Below, one piece after another: positions 1 through 8,746 of a stretch of DNA of 64,000 nucleotides. The stretch is from Fontibacterium universale. GTDB lineage: Bacteria > Pseudomonadota > Alphaproteobacteria > Pelagibacterales > Pelagibacteraceae. The stretch is from NCBI GenBank assembly GCA_965236175.1, contig CBDEAT010000003.1, forward strand, positions 62,001 through 126,000. Reading direction: 5' to 3'. A program made the position numbers and the translations under genes. The stretch's first letter is position 1. Each line of letters opens with the position of its first letter. The notes beneath the pieces are model-generated. The model searched no databases. It saw only the letters and a list, made by a program, of their open reading frames with translations, and had not been told where the DNA came from.

Positions 1-126
1 TTGTTTTAAATAATTTGCAGCTTGGTAATTTCTAACCCCGTCCCAAACAGTTCCTTTAGAGCCTGACTTTTTTTGATCGTTAAACGACCATACCGAGGGT
101 TCTGATTTTACTAACCAATAATTCAT
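1..126 (-). CDS. EVE domain protein, N-terminal fragment
   Basis: Reading the minus strand from an ATG at 124-126 gives 42 codons to the window edge, beginning MNYWLVKSEPSVWSF and continuing through WDGVRNYQAANYLK. This is the start of EVE-domain (PUA-like fold, thymocyte nuclear protein 1-like) proteins, where the WLVKSEP and WDGVRNYQA motifs line the pocket that binds modified bases. The family is about 140-150 residues, so roughly two thirds is outside the window. It is transcribed away from the hydrolase at 247, and the 120 bp between them must hold both promoters. Its cellular role in bacteria is not settled. Confidence 0.85.
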   Translation of the reverse strand, partial: MNYWLVKSEPSVWSFNDQKKSGSKGTVWDGVRNYQAANYLKQ

Positions 127-246
127 GAATTTTTTTTACTTTTAAGGGGTGTCTGTGTCAAAACAAACCCAAAGTTATCTACATAAATCAATGATTTTTA
201 TAAAAACAACCTAGATTTTTTTATTCTTTAATGACAGCTTACTCTG

Positions 247-1110
247 GTGCGCTTTATAAAAATAATTAAGACCATCTTTATTCTATTAATTCTTTGTAAT
301 AATTCTTTTGCAAGAATTGTAGAGGAAATCATTGAAGTTCCAGTATCAGTTATAAATAATAATTTTATCAATAGTCCAAAGTTTGAACAAAAAATTACAG
401 TTACTATTTTTAGAGACGACACTAAAAAAAGTTCTCCATATTTATTATTTAGCCATGGCAGAGCTGGGACAGATGCAGAAAGAGCAAAATTTGGGCGCAG
501 TAGTTATAAAATAAATTCAGAGTATTTTGTAAGACAAGGATTTGTTGTAATTTTACCAACCAGAATGGGCTATGGAGTTTCAGGAGGTCCTGATGCTGAC
601 TTTACAGGAAGGTGTGGAAATAAAAATTATAAGAATGGTCATCAAGCAATAATTGATCAGTCTAAGCAGGTATTAAGTCATATTTTTAATTTAGGTTACG
701 TTGATAAAAAAGGAATTGTAGCAGGACAATCAGTTGGAGGATTTTCAAGCATTGCTTTGTCAGCACAAGATATTCCTGGAATGAAAGGTGCAGTAAATTT
801 TGTAGGTGGGGATGGTGGAGATCCTATTAAAAATCCTAACAATCCTTGCGATGCGCATGCAATGGAAAGTTATTTTGCAAGTTTAGGTTCTCAAACAAAA
901 GTTCCTTCTTTGTGGTTTTATAGTGTTAACGATAAGTATTGGGGAGAAAAATTACCAAAGGATTGGTTTGCTGCTTTTCAAAAAGCAGGCGGTAAAGGTA
1001 GATTTGTAAATTTACCAGCATATAAAGATGATGGGCACTCTATTTTTAATGGAAATCCTGAAAGTTGGAAAAGTGATTTTGAAAAATTTATAAAGGAAAT
1101 AGGTTTTTAA
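247..1110 (+). CDS. secreted alpha/beta hydrolase (dienelactone hydrolase-like)
   Basis: 287 residues from a GTG start. Residues 1-22 form a signal peptide with a hydrophobic core (IFILLILC) and a likely cut after SFA, so the mature enzyme should be periplasmic. The alpha/beta-hydrolase signs are an FSHGRAG oxyanion turn near 68-74, a nucleophile elbow GQSVGG with Ser162, a probable acid Asp229 (YSVNDKYW) and a probable catalytic His264 (DDGHSIF). Two cysteines (Cys123, Cys201) could form a disulfide. The substrate cannot be read from sequence; it is an esterase or peptidase of the dienelactone-hydrolase type. It is convergent with tsaD, and the two 3' ends overlap by 4 bp. Confidence 0.8.
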   Translation: MRFIKIIKTIFILLILCNNSFARIVEEIIEVPVSVINNNFINSPKFEQKITVTIFRDDTKKSSPYLLFSHGRAGTDAERAKFGRSSYKINSEYFVRQGFVVILPTRMGYGVSGGPDADFTGRCGNKNYKNGHQAIIDQSKQVLSHIFNLGYVDKKGIVAGQSVGGFSSIALSAQDIPGMKGAVNFVGGDGGDPIKNPNNPCDAHAMESYFASLGSQTKVPSLWFYSVNDKYWGEKLPKDWFAAFQKAGGKGRFVNLPAYKDDGHSIFNGNPESWKSDFEKFIKEIGF

Positions 1111-2180
1111 TATTTAACGCCAGCGCCTTTTAAAAAAGGCGCATCAGGATCTAAGGGCCATCTTGGTTTTGCAAGCACCTCAAGATTATCTTCAATTCCA
1201 TTTTTAAATCTTTCAATTCCAGCCCAAGCAATCATCACTCCATTGTCGCTGCAAAGTTCAATAGGTGGAAAGTAATTTTCAAAGCCCATTTCTTTGCTTA
1301 ATTTATCTAAATTATTTCTAATGCTTTGGTTTGAAGCAACGCCGCCAGATATTACAAAAACTTTCTTATCTTTTTTATATTTAGAAATAAATTCAGTCAT
1401 AGCTGCTTTACATTTTGCATACAGAATCTCATTAATTGTTTTTTGAAAAGAGGCTGCAAGATTTTCTTTATCTTTTTCAGTTTTTATTTTTGATGATAAT
1501 TGTAAAATTGCTGTTTTTAATCCTGCAAAAGATAAATTACATCCCGGATGATTTAATATTGGTTTAGGCAAAACGTAAGTTTTTTCATCTCCATTTTTTG
1601 CAAGCTTTTCAATTTTGGGCCCACCTGGAAATTCAAGACCAATCATTTTTGCTGTTTTGTCAAAAGTTTCTCCAAGAGCATCATCAATGGTTGTTCCAAT
1701 TCTTTTATATTTTCCAACTCCCTCAACAATTAAAAATTGAGTATGTCCTCCAGAGACTAAAAGCAGAAGATAAGGAAAGTCTATTTTGTTAAAAATTCTT
1801 GCTGTAAGGGCGTGGCCTTCCAAATGATTAATTGCAAGGAATGGTTTTTTTAGAATTCCTGCAATGCTTTTTCCAGCGCTCAAGCCAACCATTAAACAAA
1901 CTAACAGACCAGGACCGGCTGTTGCTGCAACACCATCTAGTTCTTCAAATTTACACTTACTATCATCTATGGCTTTTTTAATAATAATATCAATTTTTTC
2001 AGCATGAGATCTTGCGGCTGTTTCTGGTACCACTCCTCCAAATTTTAAATGCTCATCAACTTGGCTAGAGACCACGTTTGATAATATTTTAACATTACCT
2101 TTCTCATCTTCTCTTACAACTGATGCGGCGGTTTCGTCGCAACTAGTCTCGATTCCGAGAAATGTTAAATCTTTTTTCAT
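1107..2180 (-). CDS. tsaD: tRNA N6-adenosine threonylcarbamoyltransferase TsaD
   Basis: TsaD (Gcp/Kae1/YgjD family) transfers the threonylcarbamoyl group from TC-AMP to A37 of ANN-decoding tRNAs, working with TsaB and TsaE. The N-terminus MKKDLTFLGIETSCDETAAS is the family signature, and the metal-binding NHLEGH motif has both histidines. Later motifs LLVSGGHTQ, FPGGP and SDNGVMIAWAG are present. I chose the ATG at 2180, giving 357 residues that match the family's usual N-terminus. An upstream in-frame GTG at 2201 would add MITLNTS, and neither start has a clear Shine-Dalgarno. It is divergent from hemC, with a small hairpin between them. Confidence 0.95.
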   Translation of the reverse strand: MKKDLTFLGIETSCDETAASVVREDEKGNVKILSNVVSSQVDEHLKFGGVVPETAARSHAEKIDIIIKKAIDDSKCKFEELDGVAATAGPGLLVCLMVGLSAGKSIAGILKKPFLAINHLEGHALTARIFNKIDFPYLLLLVSGGHTQFLIVEGVGKYKRIGTTIDDALGETFDKTAKMIGLEFPGGPKIEKLAKNGDEKTYVLPKPILNHPGCNLSFAGLKTAILQLSSKIKTEKDKENLAASFQKTINEILYAKCKAAMTEFISKYKKDKKVFVISGGVASNQSIRNNLDKLSKEMGFENYFPPIELCSDNGVMIAWAGIERFKNGIEDNLEVLAKPRWPLDPDAPFLKGAGVKY

Positions 2181-2204
2181 AGATGTATTGAGTGTGATCA
2201 CCTG

Positions 2205-2223
2205 TCGCTATAAAAAGTAGCGA
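2205..2223. promoter_or_regulatory. inverted repeat between tsaD and hemC
   Basis: TCGCTA (2205-2210) and TAGCGA (2218-2223) form a perfect 6 bp stem with a 7-base A-rich loop. It lies directly upstream of the tsaD start region in the 76 bp divergent gap, next to an AT-rich TATAAC-like stretch that could be the hemC -10 box. It could be an operator or a transcript hairpin; nothing here decides which. Confidence 0.3.
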
Positions 2224-2256
2224 TAATATATAACAAAATGTTATTAAATCAGCAAA

Positions 2257-3229
2257 ATGTTAAGAAATAGAAAAATTATTATTGGCACTAGAGGTAGTAG
2301 ATTATCGCTTGCCCAAACAGAACATTTTAGAGACGAGCTGTTACTTGCCTATCCAGAAGTTAAAGCTGAACAGTTAATTATTAAAATTATCAAAACATCA
2401 GGAGATAAATTTAAAACTGAAAATTTAGGAATGATGGGTGGCAAGGGACTTTTTGTAAAAGAACTTGAAGAATGTTTACTTGAAAAATCAATTGATGTTG
2501 CAGTTCATTCTCTTAAAGATGTGCCAACTTTTTCATCAAATAAATTATCACTCGCTTGTTATTTAAAAAGAACAGACGAACGAGACGCATTCTTATCTCC
2601 AGTTGCAAGTTCATTTGCAAATTTAAAACCAGGCTCTACCGTTGGAACTTCTTCTGTTAGAAGATTTTCTCAATTAAAAAGATTAAGAGGTGATTTAAAA
2701 ATTATTCCAATGAGAGGAAATATCGATACCAGAATAAACAAAATGAAAGAGGGAATTCTTGACTCAATTGTTCTTGCAGCATCAGGTTTAAAAAGACTGG
2801 GATTTCATTCGGAAGTAAAACAATATTTTGAAAAAGATGTGATCATCCCATCTGCTGGACAAGGAATTATAACTGTTCAATGCAGAGCTGAGGATTTAGA
2901 AATTAAAGAGATGTTAAAAGTCGTAAATGATAAAGAAACACAAATTTTAGCAGAAGCAGAGCGCTCTTTATTAGAAGTTTTAAATGGCGCATGCGACACA
3001 CCCGGTTGGAGCTAATGCTATTATTAATGATGAAGGAGAATTATTTTTGCAGGCAGAATTATTATCTTTAGATGGCACAAAATCTTTTAGAGCACACAAA
3101 ACTGGAATTGCTGAAAAAGCAAAAAGCATAGGAATTGATGTGGCTGAAGAAATTTTATCAAAGGCTGGAGACGATTTTATTATTTCGGAGACAAAACTTG
3201 CACATACTATTCACAAAAAGTCAGAATAG
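2257..3229 (+). CDS. hemC: hydroxymethylbilane synthase HemC, broken by a +1 base
   Basis: Porphobilinogen deaminase condenses four porphobilinogens into hydroxymethylbilane for haem. The first frame (2257-3015) carries IGTRGSRLSLAQT, the catalytic-Asp region AVHSLKDVP, VGTSSVRR and the dipyrromethane-cofactor Cys246 in LNGACDTP, then runs into a stop. The rest continues in the next frame as PVGANAIINDEGELF to 3229. Dropping one G near 3004 restores LNGACDTPVGANA and a protein of about 323 residues, normal for the family. The gene is essential and otherwise intact, so a base-call insertion is more likely than a pseudogene. hemD follows with overlap. Confidence 0.9.
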
Positions 3230-3890
3230 TTCTGAAACTTTAATTAAAAGATTTGTTGCCAAAGGCCACAGAGTTTCTAATTTTCCAATACTAAATATAA
3301 AACCAATTACAATTCCTGATATTAATTTTAAAGATTTTACAGCAGTTATTTTTACAAGCTCTAACGCTGTTCAGAATTTAAAAAATATAAGAAATATTAA
3401 TCACCTTAAATGCTTTTGTGTTGGAGAAGAGACTGCAGAGATTGCAAAAAAAATAGGATTTTTAAACATTCAAGTTGCAGGAGGAAATTATATCGTGCTT
3501 CGTGATCTTATTTTTAAAAGTTGCGACAAGAATAAAGAAAGTTTTATTTATGTTAGAGGGGAATTCGTATCTAATGATTTAGAAGGAGACTTTAAAAAGG
3601 AAGGTTATAATTTAAAAAGTACTATCAATTATACCGCAGAACCTAATTTAAATATTGACCATCAGTTAATTGAAGATTTAAAAAATAAGTTAGTAGATGT
3701 TATTTTTGTTTATTCAAAAAGGGCAGCGGACCAATTGCTGAAGATAATTTTAAATCACAAGATTACAAACGATCTAGATAATTGTAGTTTGAATTGTATT
3801 AGCATTAATGTTGCAAATACTTTAAAAAGATTGAACTGGAAAAAAATTAAAATTTTTTCACCAGGTGAAGAAGAGTTATCATTGTTATAA
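3198..3890 (+). CDS. hemD: uroporphyrinogen-III synthase HemD
   Basis: HemD cyclises hydroxymethylbilane to uroporphyrinogen III, the step after HemC. The family is poorly conserved. Support comes from the position directly after hemC, a length of 230 residues, the N-terminal strand ILFTKSQNSSETLIKRF, the AVIFTSSNAVQNL motif, CVGEETAEIAKK, and the late VIFVYSKRAADQLL. I chose the TTG at 3198 because a GGAG at 3187-3190 sits 7 bases upstream and the usual HemD N-terminus begins there. An earlier ATG at 3135 adds 21 residues unlike the family. The gene overlaps the frame-corrected hemC by 32 bp, which suggests coupled translation. Confidence 0.85.
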   Translation: MHILFTKSQNSSETLIKRFVAKGHRVSNFPILNIKPITIPDINFKDFTAVIFTSSNAVQNLKNIRNINHLKCFCVGEETAEIAKKIGFLNIQVAGGNYIVLRDLIFKSCDKNKESFIYVRGEFVSNDLEGDFKKEGYNLKSTINYTAEPNLNIDHQLIEDLKNKLVDVIFVYSKRAADQLLKIILNHKITNDLDNCSLNCISINVANTLKRLNWKKIKIFSPGEEELSLL

Positions 3891-3902
3891 AAGGATTTTT
3901 TA

Positions 3903-4754
3903 GTGATTATAGATGGAAAAAAATTTGCTCAAAAGTTAAGAAATAAGATTAAAAAAGAAATTCAATCTATAAAAAATAAAACAAAATTAACACCAGGCCT
4001 AACCGTAATTCTTGTAGGCAATCATACCCCAAGTGAAATTTATGTTAGGAACAAAGAACTGTCCGCAAAAGAAGTGGGTATTAGTTCTAAAGTTTTGAGA
4101 TTTAAAAGCTCTATCTCAGAAACTAAATTAATTTCAGTTATTCATAAATTGAATAGAGATAAAAAAGTTCATGGAATATTAGTTCAGTTACCTTTGCCTA
4201 ATCATATTGATGGTCATAAAATTATTGAAGAAATAGATCCAAAAAAAGATGTGGATGGTTTTCATGCAATTAATGTTGGAAATTTATCGTCTGGAAAAGA
4301 TGCGCTCGTTCCCTGCACTCCACTAGGATGTTATTTGATGATTAAGAGTGTTAGAAAAAATTTAGCAGGTCTAAGCGCGCTCATCATTGGCAGATCTAAT
4401 TTAAACGGTAAGCCCATGGCACAATTATTATTAAAAGAAGATTGCACAGTTACAATTGGGCATTCTAAAACAAAAAATTTAAAAGAATTGTGCAAAAAAG
4501 CTGACATCGTTGTTGCGGCAGTAGGCAGAGCAAATCTAGTCAAAGGTGATTGGGTGAAAAAAGGGGCAATTGTAATTGATGTGGGTATTAACAGAGTTGA
4601 AAAGAAAAAAGGTTATAAAATAGTAGGGGACGTTGAATTTAAATCTGTTGTCAAAAAAGCAAGAGCTATAACACCGGTTCCAGGAGGTGTTGGTCCCGTA
4701 ACAATTGCTTGTCTTTTAAGTAATACTTTAAAAGCTTTTAAGAATATTAATTAA
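3903..4754 (+). CDS. folD: methylenetetrahydrofolate dehydrogenase/cyclohydrolase FolD
   Basis: Bifunctional cytosolic enzyme that interconverts 5,10-methylene-THF and 10-formyl-THF using NADP. The 283 residues have the complete set of motifs: Tyr47 and catalytic Lys51 in SEIYVRNK, KDVDGFHAINVG, PCTPLG, the NADP loop GRSNLNGKPMAQLL and the C-terminal PVPGGVGPVT. The start is GTG at 3903, with AAGGA a few bases upstream. It follows hemD by 12 bp and is probably co-transcribed. Its 3' end abuts the truncated argG copy on the other strand. Confidence 0.95.
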   Translation: MIIDGKKFAQKLRNKIKKEIQSIKNKTKLTPGLTVILVGNHTPSEIYVRNKELSAKEVGISSKVLRFKSSISETKLISVIHKLNRDKKVHGILVQLPLPNHIDGHKIIEEIDPKKDVDGFHAINVGNLSSGKDALVPCTPLGCYLMIKSVRKNLAGLSALIIGRSNLNGKPMAQLLLKEDCTVTIGHSKTKNLKELCKKADIVVAAVGRANLVKGDWVKKGAIVIDVGINRVEKKKGYKIVGDVEFKSVVKKARAITPVPGGVGPVTIACLLSNTLKAFKNIN

Positions 4755-5685
4755 TTATTTTCTAAGTAGGAGAGCGTTCTTTTTAATAAAGTTTTCTACT
4801 CTTTTTTTATTAAAAGTTTTGTTTTCTTCAAAAGAAACATTTCTCATTGAGTAAATACTTTTATTAGAAATTCTTGAAACAATACTTACGTTTCCTTTAT
4901 AAATTTTTAACTTAACGGTTCCTTGAACTCGAGATCTTTTTTGATCAATAATTTTTTGTAATCTTAATCTTTCTTTTGAATACCAAAATCCATTGTAAAT
5001 TAATTCTGCAAATCTAGACATAACAGCATCTTTTTTATGCGCAGTTTCTTTATCCAAAGTAAGCGATTCTATAGCTCTATGGGCGAATAAAAGAATAGTT
5101 CCACCAGGTGTTTCATAAACACCACGAGATTTTATTCCAATAAATCTATTCTCAACAAGGTCCACTCTGCCCACTCCATTCTTGCCGCCAATGTTATTTA
5201 AAAGAGAAAGCAATTTACTTGGAGAATATTTTTTATTGTTAATACTAATTGGATCGCCATTTTTAAAACCAATAGTCACATAAGATGGTTTATTTGGAGC
5301 TTTCTCCGGAGAAACTGTTCTTTGAAAAATAAATTCAGGAGCTTGTTTTGATGGATCTTCTAAAATTTTTCCTTCAGTTGATGTATGAAATAAATTGTCG
5401 TCCACAGAAAATGGCGGAGCTCCTTTTTTATCACTTGGCACAGGGATATTATTTTTTTTAGCATATTTAATTAGATCGCTTCTTGATGCAAAATCCCAAT
5501 CACGCCACGGAGCAATAATTTTAATTTTTGGATTAAAATAGTAATAAGCTAATTCAAATCTCACTTGATCATTACCTTTTCCAGTTGATCCATGCGATAC
5601 GGCATCAGCTTTAAATTTTTTAGCAATTTGAATTTGACGTTTTGCAATAAGAGGTCGAGCGATAGAAGTACCAAGTAAATAAATA
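4755..5685 (-). pseudogene. argG: argininosuccinate synthase fragment (argG copy 1, 5' truncated)
   Basis: This minus-strand segment matches the last ~310 codons of argG at 5894-7085 almost base for base; I see only about three substitutions between 4785 and 5685. It has no 5' end. At 5685 the match stops and unrelated sequence begins, so the nucleotide-binding loop is missing. The open part begins at an internal Met (MRFELAYYYF, 5564) and reads to a normal end RVENFIKKNALLLRK. That terminus differs from copy 2, which when frame-corrected ends RVENFIKERSIVESN. The two copies therefore look like different strain alleles, not a pure recent duplication. Not expected to be active alone. Confidence 0.85.
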
Positions 5686-5897
5686 AGAGTTCTAAAGAAT
5701 ACGAAGATTTAGCTGTGGAGCTAAGTAACACAAAAGAATAAAATTAGAGAGATTAGAGATAAACTTAATAATAAATATTTTAACAACACCGTTATTCAAT
5801 ACGAAGCTTTATGCTAAAAACTTAGAGAAGGCTTATAAAAAAAATGTATGAAAATTATTATAAAGAATCTGAAACGTCAGATATTTATGTTAATTAA
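5686..5897 (+). pseudogene. remnant of SPINDLY/O-GlcNAc transferase-like protein, C-terminus
   Basis: This is the stretch between the argG copies. On the plus strand it reads, across three single-base frame changes, as SSKEYEDLAVELSNTKE, then KIREIRDKLNNKYFN, then TPLFNTKLYAKNLEKAYKK, then MYENYYKESETSDIYVN and a stop at 5895-5897. The order (KEYEDLA, IRDKL, PLFNT, NLEKAYKKMY) is that of the C-terminal end of TPR-linked SPINDLY/OGT family glycosyltransferases. The rest of the gene is absent. Each break is mended by deleting one base. The stop overlaps the corrected stop of argG copy 2, as if the two genes were originally convergent neighbours. Confidence 0.65.
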
Positions 5898-7085
5898 TTA
5901 CTTTCTACAATAGAGCGTTCTTTAATAAAGTTTTCTACTCTTTTTTTTATTAAAAGTTTTGTTTTCTTCAAAAGAAACATTTCTCATTGAGTAAATACTT
6001 TTATTAGAAATTCTTGAAACAATACTTACGTTTCCTTTATAAATTTTTAACTTAACGGTTCCTTGAACTCGAGATCTTTTTTGATCAATAATTTTTTGCA
6101 ATCTTAATCTTTCTTTTGAATACCAAAATCCATTGTAAATTAATTCTGCAAATCTAGACATAACAGCATCTTTTTTATGCGCAGTTTCTTTATCCAAAGT
6201 AAGCGATTCTATAGCTCTATGGGCGAATAAAAGAATAGTTCCACCAGGTGTTTCATAAACACCACGAGATTTTATTCCAATAAATCTATTCTCAACAAGG
6301 TCCACTCTGCCCACTCCATTCTTGCCGCCAATATTATTTAAAAGAGAAAGCAATTTACTTGGAGAACATTTTTTATTGTTAATACTAATTGGATCGCCAT
6401 TTTTAAAACCAATAGTCACATAAGATGGTTTATTTGGAGCTTTCTCCGGAGAAACTGTTCTTTGAAAAATAAATTCAGGAGCTTGTTTTGATGGATCTTC
6501 TAAAATTTTTCCTTCAGTTGATGTATGAAATAAATTGTCGTCCACAGAAAATGGCGGAGCTCCTTTTTTATCACTTGGCACAGGGATATTATTTTTTTTA
6601 GCATATTTAATTAGATCGCTTCTTGATGCAAAATCCCAATCACGCCACGGAGCAATAATTTTAATTTTTGGATTAAAATAGTAATAAGCTAATTCAAATC
6701 TCACTTGATCATTACCTTTTCCAGTTGATCCATGCGATACGGCATCAGCTTTAAATTTTTTAGCAATTTGAATTTGACGTTTTGCAATAAGAGGTCGAGC
6801 GATAGAAGTACCAAGTAAATAAATACCTTCATATAAGGCATTTCCTCTAATCATTGGAAAAATATAATCTTTTACAAAAACATCTTTTAGATCTTCAATA
6901 ACAATATTTTTAACGCCAAGATTAGTTGCGTTTCTAATTATTTTTTTTCTATCTATTTCTTGTCCAAGATCTGCAGTGTAGGCAATAATTTCTGCATGAT
7001 AGTTTTCTTGTAACCAGCGTAAAATTACAGAAGTATCAAGACCACCAGAATAAGCTAAAACAATTTTTTTAACTTTTTTTTTCAT
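5894..7085 (-). CDS. argG: argininosuccinate synthase ArgG (copy 2, C-terminal +1 base)
   Basis: ArgG ligates citrulline and aspartate with ATP to give argininosuccinate in arginine synthesis. The N-terminus has the PP-loop AYSGGLDTS (residues 10-18), followed by ARPLIAKRQ, SHGSTGKGNDQVRFE and APWRDWDF. The uncorrected frame stops at 5922 after 387 residues with an atypical end (NKKKSRKLY), because an A-run of 8 replaces the 7 in copy 1. Removing one A gives NKKRVENFIKERSIVESN, a stop at 5894 and 396 residues, the usual length. Active-site regions are unaffected, so this is likely the functional copy. It lies just downstream of the IalB-like gene on the same strand. Confidence 0.9.
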
Positions 7086-7087
7086 TC

Positions 7088-7597
7088 TTAAATGAAATTA
7101 CATTTCTTTTTAGCAGTCTCATAAGCATCACTAAACCCACTTAATGAAAATGTGTCGATGGTTTTAGAACCTTTAGCTGAGGTTGCACTAATTTTTGCTT
7201 GCGAAGATTTTCTCATCAATTCTATCATCGCAATTTCTTCTTCATATTTTGTGAGCCAAGCAAAATTTTCTTCAGTTTCAAATCTGAACTCTTTTTTATC
7301 GATAGCAACATTTACTTTAGAGGATGCTTTATAGTTATAACCACTTGTTACGCTGATTTCGTTTTGTATTTTGTCATTAGGTCTAAAACTTACAAACATT
7401 CTAGATTCTGCTCTATTAAGATTTTTTGGATCAGAGGCTACAGGACTTGATACGGCATAACAAACTTGCTGGCCGTTAATATTAGTATTCTGGGCAGTCC
7501 AGTTTTTAAATTGTCCATCTAGTTTTATTTGAGCAAATATTTTTTGTTCAAAAGACAATAGGCAGATTATAGAAAAAAATAGAACTCTTAAGGACAT
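7088..7597 (-). CDS. invasion-associated locus B (IalB) family protein
   Basis: 169 residues with an N-terminal signal peptide (hydrophobic LRVLFFSIICLLSF, likely cut after IFA), so periplasmic or outer-surface. The IalB pattern is visible: FKNWTAQ, QQVCYAVSSP, FVSFRPNDKIQNEISVTSGY, VAIDKKEFRF, a central NFAWLTKYEEE, then a C-terminal FSLSGFSDAYETAKKKC. Cys47 and the terminal Cys could pair. The family is common in Alphaproteobacteria; the name comes from Bartonella, but the function in free-living species is unknown. Its start overlaps the upstream aldo/keto reductase by 10 bp, indicating an operon ending with argG. Confidence 0.85.
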   Translation of the reverse strand: MSLRVLFFSIICLLSFEQKIFAQIKLDGQFKNWTAQNTNINGQQVCYAVSSPVASDPKNLNRAESRMFVSFRPNDKIQNEISVTSGYNYKASSKVNVAIDKKEFRFETEENFAWLTKYEEEIAMIELMRKSSQAKISATSAKGSKTIDTFSLSGFSDAYETAKKKCNFI

Positions 7598-8637
7598 GGA
7601 TTTGAATATATTAATTGAACATTATTAATGTCTTTTATTACATCATTAGTTAGTGACAGATCAATACTATCAATATTTTTCTTTAACTGCTCCATTGATG
7701 TTGCGCCAATAATCGTTGAGGTTACAAATTTTTGAATAACACAAAATTGAATTGCCATTTGCGCAGGATCGATATTATGTTTCTTTGCAACTTCATAATA
7801 AGCTTTAACCGCTGGCTCTGTATTTCGAGTTCTATATCTATCAAATCTATTTCCCCACAAAACCTCTCTAGTTCCCGCAGGTTTTTTGCCATTTAAATAT
7901 TTTCCAGATAAATGTCCGCCACCTAAAGGAGAGTACGCAAGTAATCCAATTTTTTCTCTAATTGAAATCTCTGAAAGACCAATTTCATAACTTCTATTAA
8001 TAAGACTGTATGGATTCTGAATTGTTATAGGCTTTGGAATATTATGTTTTTCAGCAAGTTTTATATATTGGCTTGCACCCCAAGCAGTTTCATTTGAAAG
8101 TCCGTAATATTTTATTTTTCCAGCCTTAATCAAAGAAGCCATTGCTTCCATCGTTTCAAGAATGGGCACCACATCATCAGTCTCTGTGTGTTCATATTCA
8201 AGTCCACTGAACACATTTAAAGGTCTATCTGGCCAGTGCAGTTGATAAATATCAACGTGATCAATTTGTAAATTTTTTAAACTATTGTCGATTGCAATGT
8301 TTATTTGTTTTTTATTTAATCGAGTTTCTTTTTCACCTGGTCTAATCCAGTTCATTCCAGATCTACCTGTTACTTTATCTGCGATAATAATTTGATCTCT
8401 TTTTTTTGTTTTTTTTAGCCAATTAGCAATAATCCTACTTGTTGCGCCACAAGTCTCTTTTGTAGGTGGTATGGAGTACAATTCAGCAGTATCAAAAAAA
8501 TTTATACCTTTTGAAACGGCATAGTCCATTTGCTCAAAACCATCCTGCTCGGTGTTTTGCATGGAACCCCAAGTCATCGTGCCAAGGCAAATTTGGCTAA
8601 CGTTTAAATCGGTATTTGGTATTTTATTAAATTTCAT
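7588..8637 (-). CDS. tas: aldo/keto reductase, Tas-like
   Basis: 349-residue NADPH-dependent aldo/keto reductase with a (beta/alpha)8 barrel. The catalytic tetrad is visible: Asp49 and Tyr54 in FFDTAELYSIPP, Lys88 in IIIADKVTGRSG and His134 in QLHWPDRP. The insertions and overall order (GTMTWG, TIQNPYSLINRSYE, GLLAYSPLGGGHLSGKY, STIIGATSMEQL) closely follow Escherichia coli Tas. The physiological substrate is not known. It is the first gene of the minus-strand group with the IalB-like protein and argG, and is divergent from the Bax-inhibitor gene. Confidence 0.85.
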   Translation of the reverse strand: MKFNKIPNTDLNVSQICLGTMTWGSMQNTEQDGFEQMDYAVSKGINFFDTAELYSIPPTKETCGATSRIIANWLKKTKKRDQIIIADKVTGRSGMNWIRPGEKETRLNKKQINIAIDNSLKNLQIDHVDIYQLHWPDRPLNVFSGLEYEHTETDDVVPILETMEAMASLIKAGKIKYYGLSNETAWGASQYIKLAEKHNIPKPITIQNPYSLINRSYEIGLSEISIREKIGLLAYSPLGGGHLSGKYLNGKKPAGTREVLWGNRFDRYRTRNTEPAVKAYYEVAKKHNIDPAQMAIQFCVIQKFVTSTIIGATSMEQLKKNIDSIDLSLTNDVIKDINNVQLIYSNPCP

Positions 8638-8685
8638 ATTTTTTTATTTCCAAAAAGATAATGGAATAGCCTTTTTTTAAGCTTC

Positions 8686-8714
8686 TTGAAATGAACATAT
8701 TTTAATATTATGTA
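8686..8714 (+). promoter_or_regulatory. candidate sigma-70 promoter for the Bax-inhibitor gene
   Basis: TTGAAA (8686-8691) and TATGTA (8709-8714) are separated by 17 bases, and the ATG lies 33 bases further on. The assignment rests on spacing and similarity to consensus only, in AT-rich DNA where chance matches are frequent. Confidence 0.35.
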
Positions 8715-8746
8715 TTGGGTCAAACAAACATATAGGTAAAAAAGAC

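Larger units (their letters stand above)
4751..6825. repeat. direct repeat of ~0.93 kb within argG
   Basis: Positions 4751-5685 and 5892-6825 are direct repeats offset by about 1140 bp. Identity is nearly complete from the AATAAAGTTTTCTACT block onward. The outermost ~35 bp, which encode the argG C-terminus, differ by several substitutions and small indels. About 0.2 kb of non-argG sequence separates the copies. The arrangement could be a real recombination product or an assembly join of two strain haplotypes. Confidence 0.9.

Noticed and set aside
4755..5564. A second, independently functional 269-residue ArgG
   Set aside because: It lacks the N-terminal ATP-binding loop and starts at an internal Met in the middle of the enzyme; treated as a truncated copy.
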